A DNA stretch of 64,000 bases, taken from positions 1 to 64,000 of the forward strand of contig JBKGHI010000010.1 of the NCBI GenBank assembly GCA_046520405.1, read 5' to 3'. The notes beneath the pieces were generated by a model. It was not told the DNA's origin. It saw only the letters and a program-made list of their open reading frames with translations, and did not search any database. Source of the DNA: Myxococcus sp046520405. Its GTDB lineage: Bacteria; Myxococcota; Myxococcia; Myxococcales; Myxococcaceae. Numbering within the stretch: the first letter of the stretch is position 1; each line of letters opens with the position of its first letter. This document shows, piece by piece, positions 10,099 through 18,808 of this stretch. Both the position numbers and the translations under genes were made by a program.

Positions 10099-10470
10099 TC
10101 ACGGCGGCGAGAGCCGCCGCCCTCCCGTCATGGCGTCGAAGCGCGCGCGAATCGCACGCACCTTGATGTCGCCTGGCAGTGATTCGTCGGCCAGCAGCCG
10201 CTCCGCCCAGGCGCGCTCAGGTGAGTGCTCGAAGCGTTCGCCAAACTCCACCATCAGCGTGATGAAGGTGACGGCGGTGCCGTCTCCGCTGAGTCCCAGG
10301 CGGGTCTTCGCCTCCAAGCCTGTCTTTACGAGCTCCCGGAGGCGGGCCTCTCCAAGCGCCCTGGCGTGCTTCGGATAGGTGTGGGCGATGTGCGCCTCCA
10401 CCCGCTCCGCGAAGTTCCTCTCAACCTCTGCCTGGAACGTGGCCATCTGTTCGCGACGGATAAGCAGCAC
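10099..10470 (-). CDS. Small conserved protein resembling T6SS-effector-associated accessory proteins
   Basis: A 123-aa, all-helical-looking protein starting MLLIRREQMATF, followed by a conserved pattern of aromatic/Leu-Met residues (FITLMVEFGERF) and the ending MTGGR. From memory this pattern matches a family found next to VgrG, PAAR/DUF4150 proteins and lysozyme-like effectors in many Proteobacteria. Its function is not known to me. The start is GTG at 10470 with GGAAAG five bases upstream. It precedes the nitrilase-like gene with a 9-bp gap, so the two are one operon. No VgrG, Hcp or sheath gene is in this window. The 247 bp upstream (10471-10717) hold no convincing gene. Confidence 0.7.
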   Translation of the reverse strand: MLLIRREQMATFQAEVERNFAERVEAHIAHTYPKHARALGEARLRELVKTGLEAKTRLGLSGDGTAVTFITLMVEFGERFEHSPERAWAERLLADESLPGDIKVRAIRARFDAMTGGRRLSPP

Positions 10471-10717
10471 AACACTTTCCGTATCACCGTGGCATACAGT
10501 CCGTCAATGATGGCTCAATGCAATATCATGCCAACGGTGAATGTCGCTTCAAGGGGCGCTCCCTCGGCGAGGTTGACGAGGCGCGCGGTGCCATGGCCCG
10601 TTGATTTGATTGCGCGCGGCTCTCTGTCCGCGGCGAGTCGCATACCCCCGGAGTCTCGCGGTCGAGCGCCGACGACGGGCCGGTCTCCGTCACCTCCTGG
10701 GCGCCCTCCCACGGGGC

Positions 10718-11866
10718 TCACGGCCGTCGCGGCGCAGGCGCCGAGGCATCTGCGTTCAGCGCATGGGGCCACAGCTTCGCCAGCGCGGAGCGGAGCTCGG
10801 CGGCGGTCCGGTAGCGGTCGTCGGGACGTTTCTCCAGCAGCCGCAGCACGACGCGCTCGAAGGGCTCCGGCAGCGCCGGCCGCAAGGTGCGCGGCGGCAC
10901 GGGACGCTCCTGGACGTGAAGGAACATCAGCGGAACGGGCTCCGGGTGGCGGAACGGGAGCTGCCCGGTGAAGAGCTCATAGGCCACCACGCCGAGCGCA
11001 TACAGGTCCGTGGCGGGTGACACCGCGGGGTTGCCTGTCACCTGCTCGGGAGCCATGTACTCCGGCGTGCCGAGCACAGCGCCCTGCGCCGTCGTCCCCA
11101 TGACGTGCGTGCTCTTGGCGAGCCCGAAGTCCATCAGCTTGAGCACGCCCGTGCGGGTGATGAAGAGGTTCGCCGGCTTCACGTCGCGGTGGAGCACCCC
11201 CCGGCCGTGCGCGTGCTCCAGCGCCACCGTCGCGTGGGTGAGCCAGCGCAGCGCGTCCGCCAGCGTGGGCCGTCGCTCCAGCAGTCGCTGGCGCAGGTCC
11301 ACGCCATCCAGCAACTCCACGGTGAGGAAGTGCCGCTCGCCATCCACGCCCACGTCGTAGACGCGCAGGATGTTGACGTGCTCCAGCGCCCGGGCGTGCT
11401 CCACCTCCTGGCGGAAGCGCGCCACCAACGCGGCGTCCGCGTGGGGCACCGCGAGGACCTTGAGGGCCACGCGCACGTCCTGCCGGAGGTCGGTGGCCTC
11501 GTACACGGTGGAGCTGCCCCCCGCGCCCAGCCAGCGCTCCACCCGGTACCGCTGGGCCACCGTCTGGCCCGGCACCAGGCCTCGCATGACGCTGGAGGGC
11601 GCGGGCACCGGGATGCCCTGGAGCAGCGTGCCGTGCGGCGACATGGGGGTTATCGGGCGCAGCGTCTCGCCCAGCGACAGGGCGGGCGGCGGCGTCACGG
11701 GGTGGAACGTCGCTTCGGGCGGCGTCTCCGCGCGCGGCGGAGCGGGGGGGAGCCGGCGCGGGGGCGGCGGCTTCACGATGGCCGGTGGCGGTGTCACCCG
11801 CGGCTGCGGCTCCAGCGCGGCGCCCCCCAGGTACGCCACGCTGTCTTCGTCGTCGGTCGAGTGCAC
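10718..11866 (-). CDS. Soluble Ser/Thr protein kinase (eukaryotic-like, Hanks type)
   Basis: A 382-aa kinase. Residues 1-100 are a Pro-rich, probably disordered segment. The kinase domain runs from ~106 to ~375 with glycine loop LGAGGSSTVY (113-122), catalytic Lys136 in VALKVL, HRDVKPAN (226-233), DFG (246-248) and MAPEQ. All catalytic residues are intact, so it should be active. There is no transmembrane helix or sensor domain, unlike PknB-type receptors. The start is GTG at 11866, with GAGGGAGG upstream; the longer in-frame reading to 12022 only covers the 3' end of the upstream MBL gene out of frame. It lies 37 bp behind that gene, so they are likely co-transcribed. Confidence 0.9.
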   Translation of the reverse strand: MHSTDDEDSVAYLGGAALEPQPRVTPPPAIVKPPPPRRLPPAPPRAETPPEATFHPVTPPPALSLGETLRPITPMSPHGTLLQGIPVPAPSSVMRGLVPGQTVAQRYRVERWLGAGGSSTVYEATDLRQDVRVALKVLAVPHADAALVARFRQEVEHARALEHVNILRVYDVGVDGERHFLTVELLDGVDLRQRLLERRPTLADALRWLTHATVALEHAHGRGVLHRDVKPANLFITRTGVLKLMDFGLAKSTHVMGTTAQGAVLGTPEYMAPEQVTGNPAVSPATDLYALGVVAYELFTGQLPFRHPEPVPLMFLHVQERPVPPRTLRPALPEPFERVVLRLLEKRPDDRYRTAAELRSALAKLWPHALNADASAPAPRRP

Positions 11867-11903
11867 CTCGGCCTCCCTCGGCTGCGTCGTCGCGGCGTGG
11901 GTC

Positions 11904-13061
11904 TCAGGGGTCGAGCAGCGAGACGTGGGACGGTGCCCCCACGCCCTCGATGTCCAGGTGCGGGGTGGGCAGGTTGTACTCGGCCGCGGCGCTGGTGGCC
12001 TCGACGATGATGGGGCCTGCAATCTCTGGCGGCTCGCCGTGGCACAGCAGGTCCACCACGTGCTCCAGCGTCCACTTGCCCAGCCGGTTCACCACCAGGC
12101 GCGTGCCGTCGTACTGCGACGTGTCCGCCAGGTCCTTGCTCGCCGCCAGCTTGGCCTCCACGGAGTCTCCCAGGTAGCCGCGCGCCAGCGACAGCACCCG
12201 GTCCAGCACGGAGTTCCAGGCCTGCAGGTGCGTCTTGTCCTGCGCCTCATCCATGATGTCCAGGCCCACCTGGAGCTTCTCCATCCGCTCCAGGAACTGC
12301 TGCACCAGGGCCCCGCGGATGACGCGGCCGTGCTGCGGCGCGATGATTTCCACGCCCGGCTCCAGCTTGCGGATGGCCGCCACCGTGCGTTGCAGCGCCG
12401 CGTTCACCGGCATGTAGATTTGATGGAAGGCGCGGATGCCCGCCCAGTCGGACTCGTCCGCCCACAGGCCCTTGGCGTTGGAGTCGGTGAGTCCGCCGAA
12501 GAGGTCTCCGGTGAAGAGCACGCGCGTCTGCGGGTCATAGAGCATGACGGCGCCGCGGAAGTGGCAGAAGGGCGAAGGCACCGGCAGCAGCCGGTGGCCG
12601 GTGGGCACGCTGAGGCCCTGCGCGAACTTCTCCGTGGGGATGAAGCGGTGGCGCGGCAGGTTCTGGTGGACGATGAGCCGCCAGGTGTCCTCCGAGCACA
12701 GCAGGCCGGCACGGGGCGCGTAGCGCGCGGAGATGATGCTCGCCGACGAGCCCACGTCCGGGTCCTGGTGGTTGATGAACATGGCCGACAAGCGGTCCAT
12801 GCCACCAATGAGCGACGTCACCTTGGTGTGGATGGTGGAGAAGTCGCTGCTCGAGCCCGGATCGACGAGGAGGTTGAACTCAGTGGGCCGCTGCGTCTTC
12901 TTGTCCGTGCCGCGGAAACGCAGCAGGTAGGGGTTGGCGTAGAAGATGTTGCCGGGCTCGCGCTTGCCTACCCAGAACGTCTCGGGGGCAATCTCCACCG
13001 GCACGAGGCGGAGGTCGGAGCTCTGGCTCGGGCTTGGGACTGGGGCAACGGTGCTGCTCAT
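11904..13061 (-). CDS. ODP-type metallo-beta-lactamase-fold protein
   Basis: A 385-aa cytosolic protein with an MBL fold of the oxygen-binding diiron (ODP/flavodiiron) type. The metal motif HQDPD is at 98-102, where flavodiiron proteins have HxExD. A further ligand region is FTGDLFGG, and a late His is in IAPQHGRVI. No flavodoxin domain follows; the C-terminal ~130 residues are unassigned. In chemotaxis and signalling proteins such domains sense O2 or NO. Being the first gene of a pair with a soluble Ser/Thr kinase, it may feed a redox or gas signal to the kinase (inference). The 221 bp to the divergent YqaA-like gene contain its promoter. Confidence 0.87.
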   Translation of the reverse strand: MSSTVAPVPSPSQSSDLRLVPVEIAPETFWVGKREPGNIFYANPYLLRFRGTDKKTQRPTEFNLLVDPGSSSDFSTIHTKVTSLIGGMDRLSAMFINHQDPDVGSSASIISARYAPRAGLLCSEDTWRLIVHQNLPRHRFIPTEKFAQGLSVPTGHRLLPVPSPFCHFRGAVMLYDPQTRVLFTGDLFGGLTDSNAKGLWADESDWAGIRAFHQIYMPVNAALQRTVAAIRKLEPGVEIIAPQHGRVIRGALVQQFLERMEKLQVGLDIMDEAQDKTHLQAWNSVLDRVLSLARGYLGDSVEAKLAASKDLADTSQYDGTRLVVNRLGKWTLEHVVDLLCHGEPPEIAGPIIVEATSAAAEYNLPTPHLDIEGVGAPSHVSLLDP

Positions 13062-13282
13062 GGGCGCGGCGTTCCTTCCCTCTCTGGGGTGATGTCACTG
13101 CCCCGTAGCAATTGGTGCGCCGTGGCCTCCGCTCCCTGGGGACACTCGTCCGTGGACCGCCGTGGGGCGCAATTCCTGCGCGTGGGCGGGGTGGAGCGCA
13201 GGGCTTGCGTCTCCGAGTGTCGGAACGCGTGCGAGCGGGAGGGAGGCATGGCAGGCTGGGGTCTCCCAGCTTCGATTCGTTG

Positions 13283-13753
13283 ATGCCCGACCCGTCCGTA
13301 CTCGCCGCCTGGGGGCTCCCAGGGCTGTTCCTCGTCGCCATGCTGGCGGGCTCCATCGTGCCGGTGCCGTCGGAGGCGCTGCTGGCCGCGCTCGTCTATG
13401 GTGGGACGGCGCCCGCGACGACGGTCCTGGTGGCCACCACGGGCAACGTGCTGGGGGCGTTGTCCCTCTACGTCCTGGGCCGTTGGGTGGCCGCGGGTGG
13501 CGGCGGGGCCCTGGGGCGTTGGTACGCCCGGCGCCGCGCGAAGGAGGGGCCCCGCATGCAGCGCGTGGAGGCCTGGACGCGGAAGTGGGGCGCGCCCGTC
13601 CTCGTCATGTCCTGGCTGCCCGTGGTGGGAGACGCCTTCGTCATCGCCGGGGGCGTGCTGGGCGTCCGGCTGCTGCCCTTCGTCTTCTTCGTCACGCTGG
13701 GCAAGGGCCTTCGTTATCTCGCCGTCGCGTTGTCCGCGGCCGCCGCGCTGTGA
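13283..13753 (+). CDS. YqaA/DedA-like integral membrane protein
   Basis: A 156-aa inner-membrane protein with four to five hydrophobic segments (LFLVAMLAGSIVPVPSEALLA, TTVLVATTGNVLGALSLYVLG, and the C-terminal LGVRLLPFVFFVTLGKGLRYLAV). The GNVLGALSLYVLGR motif and the length match the YqaA branch of the VTT/DedA-related family, whose larger members help recycle lipid carriers. The function of YqaA itself is unknown. The ATG at 13283 begins the family-like sequence; an upstream reading to 13112 has no such similarity. Confidence 0.8.
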   Translation: MPDPSVLAAWGLPGLFLVAMLAGSIVPVPSEALLAALVYGGTAPATTVLVATTGNVLGALSLYVLGRWVAAGGGGALGRWYARRRAKEGPRMQRVEAWTRKWGAPVLVMSWLPVVGDAFVIAGGVLGVRLLPFVFFVTLGKGLRYLAVALSAAAAL

Positions 13754-13782
13754 CGCGCGTCAGGTCCGGTTTCATCGATGTT

Positions 13783-13797
13783 TCACGCAAGGCGTGA
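13783..13797. promoter_or_regulatory. Perfect 15-bp palindrome, candidate operator
   Basis: TCACGC-AAG-GCGTGA lies 30 bp after the YqaA-like stop and 116 bp before the start of the secreted nuclease-like lipoprotein. The AT-richer stretch just downstream (CTTGATAAAG) could be promoter DNA, so the palindrome could be a repressor or activator site for that gene. It lacks a T-tract, so it is a poor terminator. Confidence 0.35.
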
Positions 13798-13912
13798 CAG
13801 TCCTGCTTGATAAAGAAGGCGGGTGAGCATCTCATTCCCCGCTAATCGGGTGGCGGATGGATGTCTCAGCCGAACCCTCAACAGCTCCTCGTCAGGAGCA
13901 GGACCGGACATC

Positions 13913-15646
13913 ATGCGTGACGACGCAGCTCCCTCAAGCCATGTGCTGTCGAACTGGCGGCGACATGCCGCCGCGTTGTTGCTGGCGGTGCTCGCGGCGT
14001 GTGGTGGCGAGGACCTGTCGCTGGAGTCCCAGGGGCTCGACGGCGCGGAAGTCGGGCAGCGGCAGGGCGCGCTGGGCGAAGTTCGCCTTCGCCTGCTGGC
14101 GGCCAACACGTCCAGCGGCAACGGGCAGGACTACGACCCGGGCCACGGCATCCGCATCTTCCAGGGCACGGACGCCGACATCGTGATGATTCAGGAGTTC
14201 AACTACAAGTCGAACTCCGCGGCGGACATCCGCAGCTTCGTGGACACGGCCTTCGGTACGCAATTCCACTACTACCGCGAGGGCGGAGCGCAGATTCCCA
14301 ACGGCATCATCAGCCGCTACCCCATCATCGCCTCGGGTGAGTGGGATGACCCGTATGTCTCCAACCGCGACTTCGCCTGGGCGCGCATCGACGTGCCGGG
14401 CCCGAAGGACCTCTGGGCCATCAGCGTGCACTTCCTCACCACGGGCAGCGGCAACCGCAACTCGGAGGCCAGCAGCCTGGTCAGCCGCATCCGCGCCAAC
14501 ATCCCCGCGGACGACTACCTGGTCATCGGTGGCGACCTGAACACGGGCAGCCGCAACGAGTCCGCCTTCAGCACCCTGGCCCAGGTGGTGCGTACGGCCG
14601 GCCCGCACCCGGCGGACAAGAATGGCAACACCAACACCAACGCGGGCCGCAACGCGCCCTATGACCACGTGCTGGTGGACACCGACCTGTTCGCGTACCA
14701 GACGCCCGTCGTCATCGGCAGCAGCACCTTCACCAACGGCCTCGTCGTGGACACGCGCGTGTACACGCCGCTGAGCGACATCTCCCCCTCGCTTTCTGGT
14801 GACAGCGGCGCCTCCGGCATGCAGCACATGGCCGTCATCAAGGACTTCCTCATCCCGGGGGATGGCTCGTCCGGCAATGACGCCTCCGTCACCGTGACGT
14901 CGCCCGACGGCGGTGAGAGCTGGGCCGCGGGAAGCCTGCGCAACATCACCTGGACGTCCACCGGCATCACGAACGTGCGGCTGGAGTACACGCTCAACGG
15001 CAGCACCTGGAGCACCCTGGCGGCCAGCACCGCCGCCTCCACGGGCAGCTACGCGTGGACGGTGCCGTCCAGCGCCACCACCACCGCCCGGGTGCGCATC
15101 AGCGACGCCGCCAACGCCAGCGTCAGCGACACCAGCAACGCGGCCTTCACCATCACCACGGCCCCGAGCGGTGGTACGGGCAAGGTCATCATCAACGAGG
15201 TGATGGTGAACGAGCCGGGCTCCAACGTCGCGGGTGAGTTCGTCGAGCTGGTGAACACGGGCACCGGCGCGGTGGACCTGAGCGGGTGGACGGTGTCCGA
15301 CGCGGCCAGCGTGCGTCACACCTTCCCCAGCGGCACCTCGCTGGCGGCGGGCGGCGTCATCGTGGTCTTCGGCGGCGCGGCGGGCATCCCCTCCGGCACG
15401 CCCAACGCGGTGTCGGCCTCCACGGGCACCCTGGGCCTGTCCAACAGCGGTGACACCGTCACCGTGAAGATGGCCACCGGCGCGGTGGTGGAGTCCGCGG
15501 TGCTGTCCTCCGGGGTGAGCGGCACGGATGGCGTGTCCGCCAACCGCAGCCCGGACCTGGGCGCCACGGCGACCTTCGTGCTGCACACCACGCTGTCCAC
15601 CCTGACGTCGTCGCCGGGCCGTCGCGTCACGGGCGCGGCGTTCTGA
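13913..15646 (+). CDS. Secreted lipoprotein: endonuclease/exonuclease/phosphatase domain plus Kre9-like and lamin-tail domains
   Basis: A 577-aa exported protein. The N-terminus has a basic stretch, a hydrophobic core and a lipobox (VLAACGG, Cys ~27). Residues ~50-310 are an EEP-fold hydrolase: MIQEFNY supplies the metal Glu, IGGDLNTG the catalytic Asp/Asn pair, and YDHVLVDTD the His near the end. Residues ~325-415 resemble a Kre9/KNH beta-sandwich (SPDGGESWAAGSLRNITW). Residues ~420-577 are a lamin-tail domain (IINEVMVNEPG, GEFVELVNTG, LSGWTVSD). This layout is common in myxobacterial secreted proteins and suggests an extracellular nuclease or phosphoesterase anchored to the envelope, perhaps for predation or DNA scavenging (inference). 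The ATG at 13913 gives the complete signal sequence. A strong hairpin follows the stop. Confidence 0.88.
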   Translation: MRDDAAPSSHVLSNWRRHAAALLLAVLAACGGEDLSLESQGLDGAEVGQRQGALGEVRLRLLAANTSSGNGQDYDPGHGIRIFQGTDADIVMIQEFNYKSNSAADIRSFVDTAFGTQFHYYREGGAQIPNGIISRYPIIASGEWDDPYVSNRDFAWARIDVPGPKDLWAISVHFLTTGSGNRNSEASSLVSRIRANIPADDYLVIGGDLNTGSRNESAFSTLAQVVRTAGPHPADKNGNTNTNAGRNAPYDHVLVDTDLFAYQTPVVIGSSTFTNGLVVDTRVYTPLSDISPSLSGDSGASGMQHMAVIKDFLIPGDGSSGNDASVTVTSPDGGESWAAGSLRNITWTSTGITNVRLEYTLNGSTWSTLAASTAASTGSYAWTVPSSATTTARVRISDAANASVSDTSNAAFTITTAPSGGTGKVIINEVMVNEPGSNVAGEFVELVNTGTGAVDLSGWTVSDAASVRHTFPSGTSLAAGGVIVVFGGAAGIPSGTPNAVSASTGTLGLSNSGDTVTVKMATGAVVESAVLSSGVSGTDGVSANRSPDLGATATFVLHTTLSTLTSSPGRRVTGAAF

Positions 15647-15667
15647 GCCTCCACGCTTGAAGTCATA

Positions 15668-15712
15668 CGGCCCTGCTTCCCGTTCGCGGGGGAAGCGGGG
15701 CCGTGTTGTTTC
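15668..15712 (+). terminator. Rho-independent terminator of the EEP lipoprotein gene
   Basis: A GC-rich inverted repeat (CGGCCCTGCTTCCC ... GGGAAGCGGGGCCG, 14-bp arms with one bulge) is followed by GTTGTTTC. It begins 21 bp after the stop at 15646 and may also serve the convergent AI-2E-family gene. Confidence 0.8.
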
Positions 15713-15722
15713 GGCGTGAGGC

Positions 15723-16916
15723 TCAGTGGCTGTCCGGCGGCGTGGGCGTGAGGGGCACGTGCTCGCGCGTCTCCGCCGACAGCACCGACGGGCGGATGAT
15801 GAGGCTCTCCCCGCCACCGCCGCCCGCGCCGCCGGGCGTGGCCGGGTCTCCGGGGCGCGGCGTGGGCCGGCCGTAGTCGCGCTCGTAGATGCGCAGCAGG
15901 GCCAGGAAGAAGGCGACGATGAGCGGGCCCAGCAGCAGGCCCACCGTGCCGAACGCGGCCAGGCCTCCGAGCAACGCGAAGAAGACGATGGCCGCGTGCT
16001 GGTGCATGCCGCGCTTGGCCAGCAGCGGCTTCACGATGTTGTCCACCAGGCCCACCACCACCGTGCCCCAGATGGCCAGGAACAGCGCCGCCCAGGGATG
16101 GCCGCTGAAGAACATCAGCGCCGCGGCGACCAGCACCACGATGGCCGCGCCCACCGCCGGGATGAGCGCCATGAAGAAGGCCACGCCCGCGAAGAAGAGC
16201 GCCGCGGGAACGCGCGCGATGAGGAAGCCGACGAGCGCCGCCGCCGCCTGGACACCCGCGGTGGCCACCGACGAGACGAGCACGGCCACCGAGACGCTGC
16301 GGAACTCCCGCAGGATTTCACCCGTCTCGCCTCGCCGAAGTGGTGAGACGCTCTCCACCCATCTCACCAACTGCGCGCCCTCCGTCAACAGGAAGAACAG
16401 GGCGATGAGCATCATCACTGTCTGGAACGCGATGGAACCGGTGGCCGCGACCGCGCCCGTCACCGCGCGTGCCGCGGTGCCTCCCTGCGTGCTCACCTGC
16501 TGCTGGAGGGTCTCGTCGAGCTGGGCTTCCTCCAGGGGAATGCGCTCCAGCAGTCCCTGCACCGGACCTCGTACGGGGCTGGGAATCTTCTCAATCAACC
16601 CCTCGACGCCTTCTCGCTGCACCGTGTCGGAGACGAACTTCACGCCGTCGGACACCTCGGAGACGACGAAGGCCGTCAAGCCGCCCAAGGGCAGCAGCAG
16701 CGCCAGGATGACACCCGAGACGATGATTCCCGCCGCCACGTTGTTGCGTCCGCGCAGCTTCCGGGCCAGCCGGGAGTAGATGCCGTAGAAGGTTCCCGCG
16801 AGCACCGCCGCCAGGAAGAAGGACTTGGCAAGCGGGCGGATGACCAGGGCCAGCAGGACGATGGAGAGGATGATGAGCCCGGTGAACACACGCCGGGCGG
16901 TCTGCTCGGTTGCCAT
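15723..16916 (-). CDS. AI-2E family transporter (PerM/YdiK-type membrane protein)
   Basis: A 397-aa polytopic inner-membrane protein with about eight hydrophobic helices. It begins with a paired-helix region (VFTGLIILSIVLLALVIRPL), has an amphipathic stretch near 110-160 and ends with LGGLAAFGTVGLLLGPLIVAFFLALL, the conserved signature of this family. Members export autoinducer-2, ions or other small molecules; the substrate here is unknown. The cytosolic tail is Gly/Pro-rich. The ATG at 16916 lacks a close ribosome site; a TTG nine bases further upstream sits at good distance from a GGAGG, so the protein may start three residues earlier. Confidence 0.88.
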   Translation of the reverse strand: MATEQTARRVFTGLIILSIVLLALVIRPLAKSFFLAAVLAGTFYGIYSRLARKLRGRNNVAAGIIVSGVILALLLPLGGLTAFVVSEVSDGVKFVSDTVQREGVEGLIEKIPSPVRGPVQGLLERIPLEEAQLDETLQQQVSTQGGTAARAVTGAVAATGSIAFQTVMMLIALFFLLTEGAQLVRWVESVSPLRRGETGEILREFRSVSVAVLVSSVATAGVQAAAALVGFLIARVPAALFFAGVAFFMALIPAVGAAIVVLVAAALMFFSGHPWAALFLAIWGTVVVGLVDNIVKPLLAKRGMHQHAAIVFFALLGGLAAFGTVGLLLGPLIVAFFLALLRIYERDYGRPTPRPGDPATPGGAGGGGGESLIIRPSVLSAETREHVPLTPTPPDSH

Positions 16917-17037
16917 ACCCGTCAAGGTAGGGCTGCCTCCACAGAAGGGTAGGGACGGACGGCGCTTCTGTCTGCCTGCCTGCTGTCCCACCAAGAAGGC
17001 TTGGGCCTGGACGCAAGGCGGCTAGAGTGGCCGCGCC

Positions 17038-17454
17038 ATGCCGCCCTTCGAATCCACCCAATTCACCGTCTGGTTGCTCCAGGCGCTCTGCGCTGTCTTC
17101 CTGGCCATCCTCTTCCTCCAGTCGGGGCTCGACAAGGTCATCGACTGGAAGGGGAACCTGGGCTGGCTCACGGGCCACTTCGCCAAGAGTCCGCTGCGCG
17201 GCGTGGTGCCCTTGATGCTGGCCACCGTCACCGTGCTGGAGCTGGCGGCGGGCGCGCTCAGCGCGGCGGGCCTGGTGGCGCTGGTGGCCACGGGCAGCGC
17301 GACGCTGGCCTTCTGGGGCGCGCTCCTCTCCGCGGTGTCGCTGGTGGCGCTCTTCTTCGGTCAGCGGATGGCGAAGGACTACGCCGGCGCTGGCGGGCTG
17401 GTGCACTACTTCCTGCTGACGCTGGTGTCCGTGTACGTCACCCGCCTGGGCTGA
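17038..17454 (+). CDS. DoxX family membrane protein
   Basis: A 138-aa protein with four predicted transmembrane helices (LLQALCAVFLAILFLQSGLD and three more). The LQSGLDKVIDWKGNL motif after the first helix is typical of DoxX/DoxD-like proteins. Some members work in quinone- or thiosulfate-linked redox processes, but the role of this branch is unknown. Single gene, divergent from the AI-2E-family gene with 121 bp between them. Confidence 0.85.
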   Translation: MPPFESTQFTVWLLQALCAVFLAILFLQSGLDKVIDWKGNLGWLTGHFAKSPLRGVVPLMLATVTVLELAAGALSAAGLVALVATGSATLAFWGALLSAVSLVALFFGQRMAKDYAGAGGLVHYFLLTLVSVYVTRLG

Positions 17455-17468
17455 AGAGGCGCGGGGCT

Positions 17469-18727
17469 TCAGAGCACCTTGCGCGTGGGGACCAGGGCGT
17501 TGGCGGACAGCAGGCCCGCCACCAGCGCCACGGCCACCATCAGCATGGAGAAGGCCGTGTCCACGCCGGCCACCACGTCCCGCTCCAGCAGGGAGGACAG
17601 GCTGCGGAAGCCGACGCTGCCGGGCACCAGCAGCATCAGCCCGGGCACCAGCGTGGTGATGGAGGGTTTGTTGCGCAGCCGGGCCAGCGCGTTGCTGCCC
17701 ATGGCCAGCAGCAGCGAGCCCACGAAGGCGCCCAGCTGCGCCCCCAGCAGCAGCGAGCCCAGCCGGGCCCCCCCGAAGGCGAAGGTGCAGGCGCCGGCAA
17801 TCCAGCCCCAGTCCCGGGGCCGCGCGCGGAAGAGCACGCACACCGCGAAGATGGCCACCAGCAGCATGGCAGCTGCGTCCAGTCCGGTGGCGCGCCCGGC
17901 AACGGCGCGACGGGCGGCGCGGGCAGCACCAGCGACAGCCGGCTGCCCAGGGCCACGCCGAAGCCCAGTTGGAGGAAGACGAGCGCCGCCGCGGTGAGCC
18001 GCGACGTGCCGGAGATGAGGTTTCGCGTGGCCAGCTCGTTGATGGCCACCGTCAGCGACAGGCCGGGCAGCAGGACGATGAGGCCCGCCAGCGTGGCCAC
18101 CTGGGCGGACAGGGGGCCCAGCAGGCTCGCCGCCACCGCGGCGACGGCGGAGGACAGGATGGCGGCCACCGGCTCCAGCACCCGCGCCGTGGTGGGCTGC
18201 TTCCGGGTGAGCACGCTCAGGGTTCCGATGAGCAGGCTGCTGAACGCGGCCACCGCCATCTCCTTGAACCCGCCGCCGAACAACCGTCCCGCGGCGCCGC
18301 CCGCCAGGGTCCAGCACAGGAGCTGGAGCGCCGGGCCGAAGCGGTCCGGCTGCGCGAGGATGGCGTCCACGCGCTGGGAGCCCTCGGCTGGGGAGACCTG
18401 TCCGTGGATGACTTCATCCGCCAGCGTGTCCAGCAGCGTCAGCCGCTCCAGGTCCATGTCGCCCGGCTCCACGCGGATGAGCGAGGTGCGCAGCGCCTCT
18501 GGAGGCCCGAAGGACGAGAAGATGGACGTGGGGGTGGAGAAGAAGCGCCCCTCCAATCCGAAGCGCTCCGACACCCGCTGCATCAGCAGCTCCAGGCGGT
18601 GGGCGGGCGTGCCGTAGCGGTGCAGCGCCTCGCCCAGCCGGATGGTGAAGGCGACGGCGGGACCCGGCGGCGGAGGATGACTGACGGCGGTGAGGAACTC
18701 AGGGGGGACGGCCACGGCCGCGCACAT
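17469..18727 (-). pseudogene. Threonine/serine exporter (ThrE/YjjP) family protein, frameshifted
   Basis: Reading from ATG 18727, the first ~280 codons encode the N-terminal ThrE domain (FTIRLGEALHRYGTPAHRLE, then the membrane part LSVLTRKQ, LIVLLPGLSLTVAINELATRNL). At about 17881-17905 the frame slips by one missing base. The C-terminal domain then continues in the next frame (GLDAAAMLLVAIFAVCVLF, NKPSITTLVPGLMLLVPGSVGFRSL) to the stop at 17469. Together the two halves give a full-length ~419-codon exporter of small hydroxy-amino acids. Both halves remain well conserved, so either a sequencing deletion or a very recent mutation is likely. If real, the protein would lose its last membrane helices. 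Confidence 0.8.
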
Positions 18728-18808
18728 GGCAGAGGCCCCGGGCCGAGTCAAACGGCGGCGAGGCAGGCCCTGTTGTCGAGGGCCGCCCGCTGCCAGGGGC
18801 TCCACCCA

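Noticed and set aside
10515..10772. Small minus-strand frame between the 123-aa gene and the kinase
   Set aside because: Overlaps the kinase 3' end in another frame, has no ribosome site and no recognisable family.
15726..16346. Plus-strand frame opposite the AI-2E-family gene
   Set aside because: Arg/His/Gln-rich antisense reading without domains; the minus-strand membrane protein explains the region.
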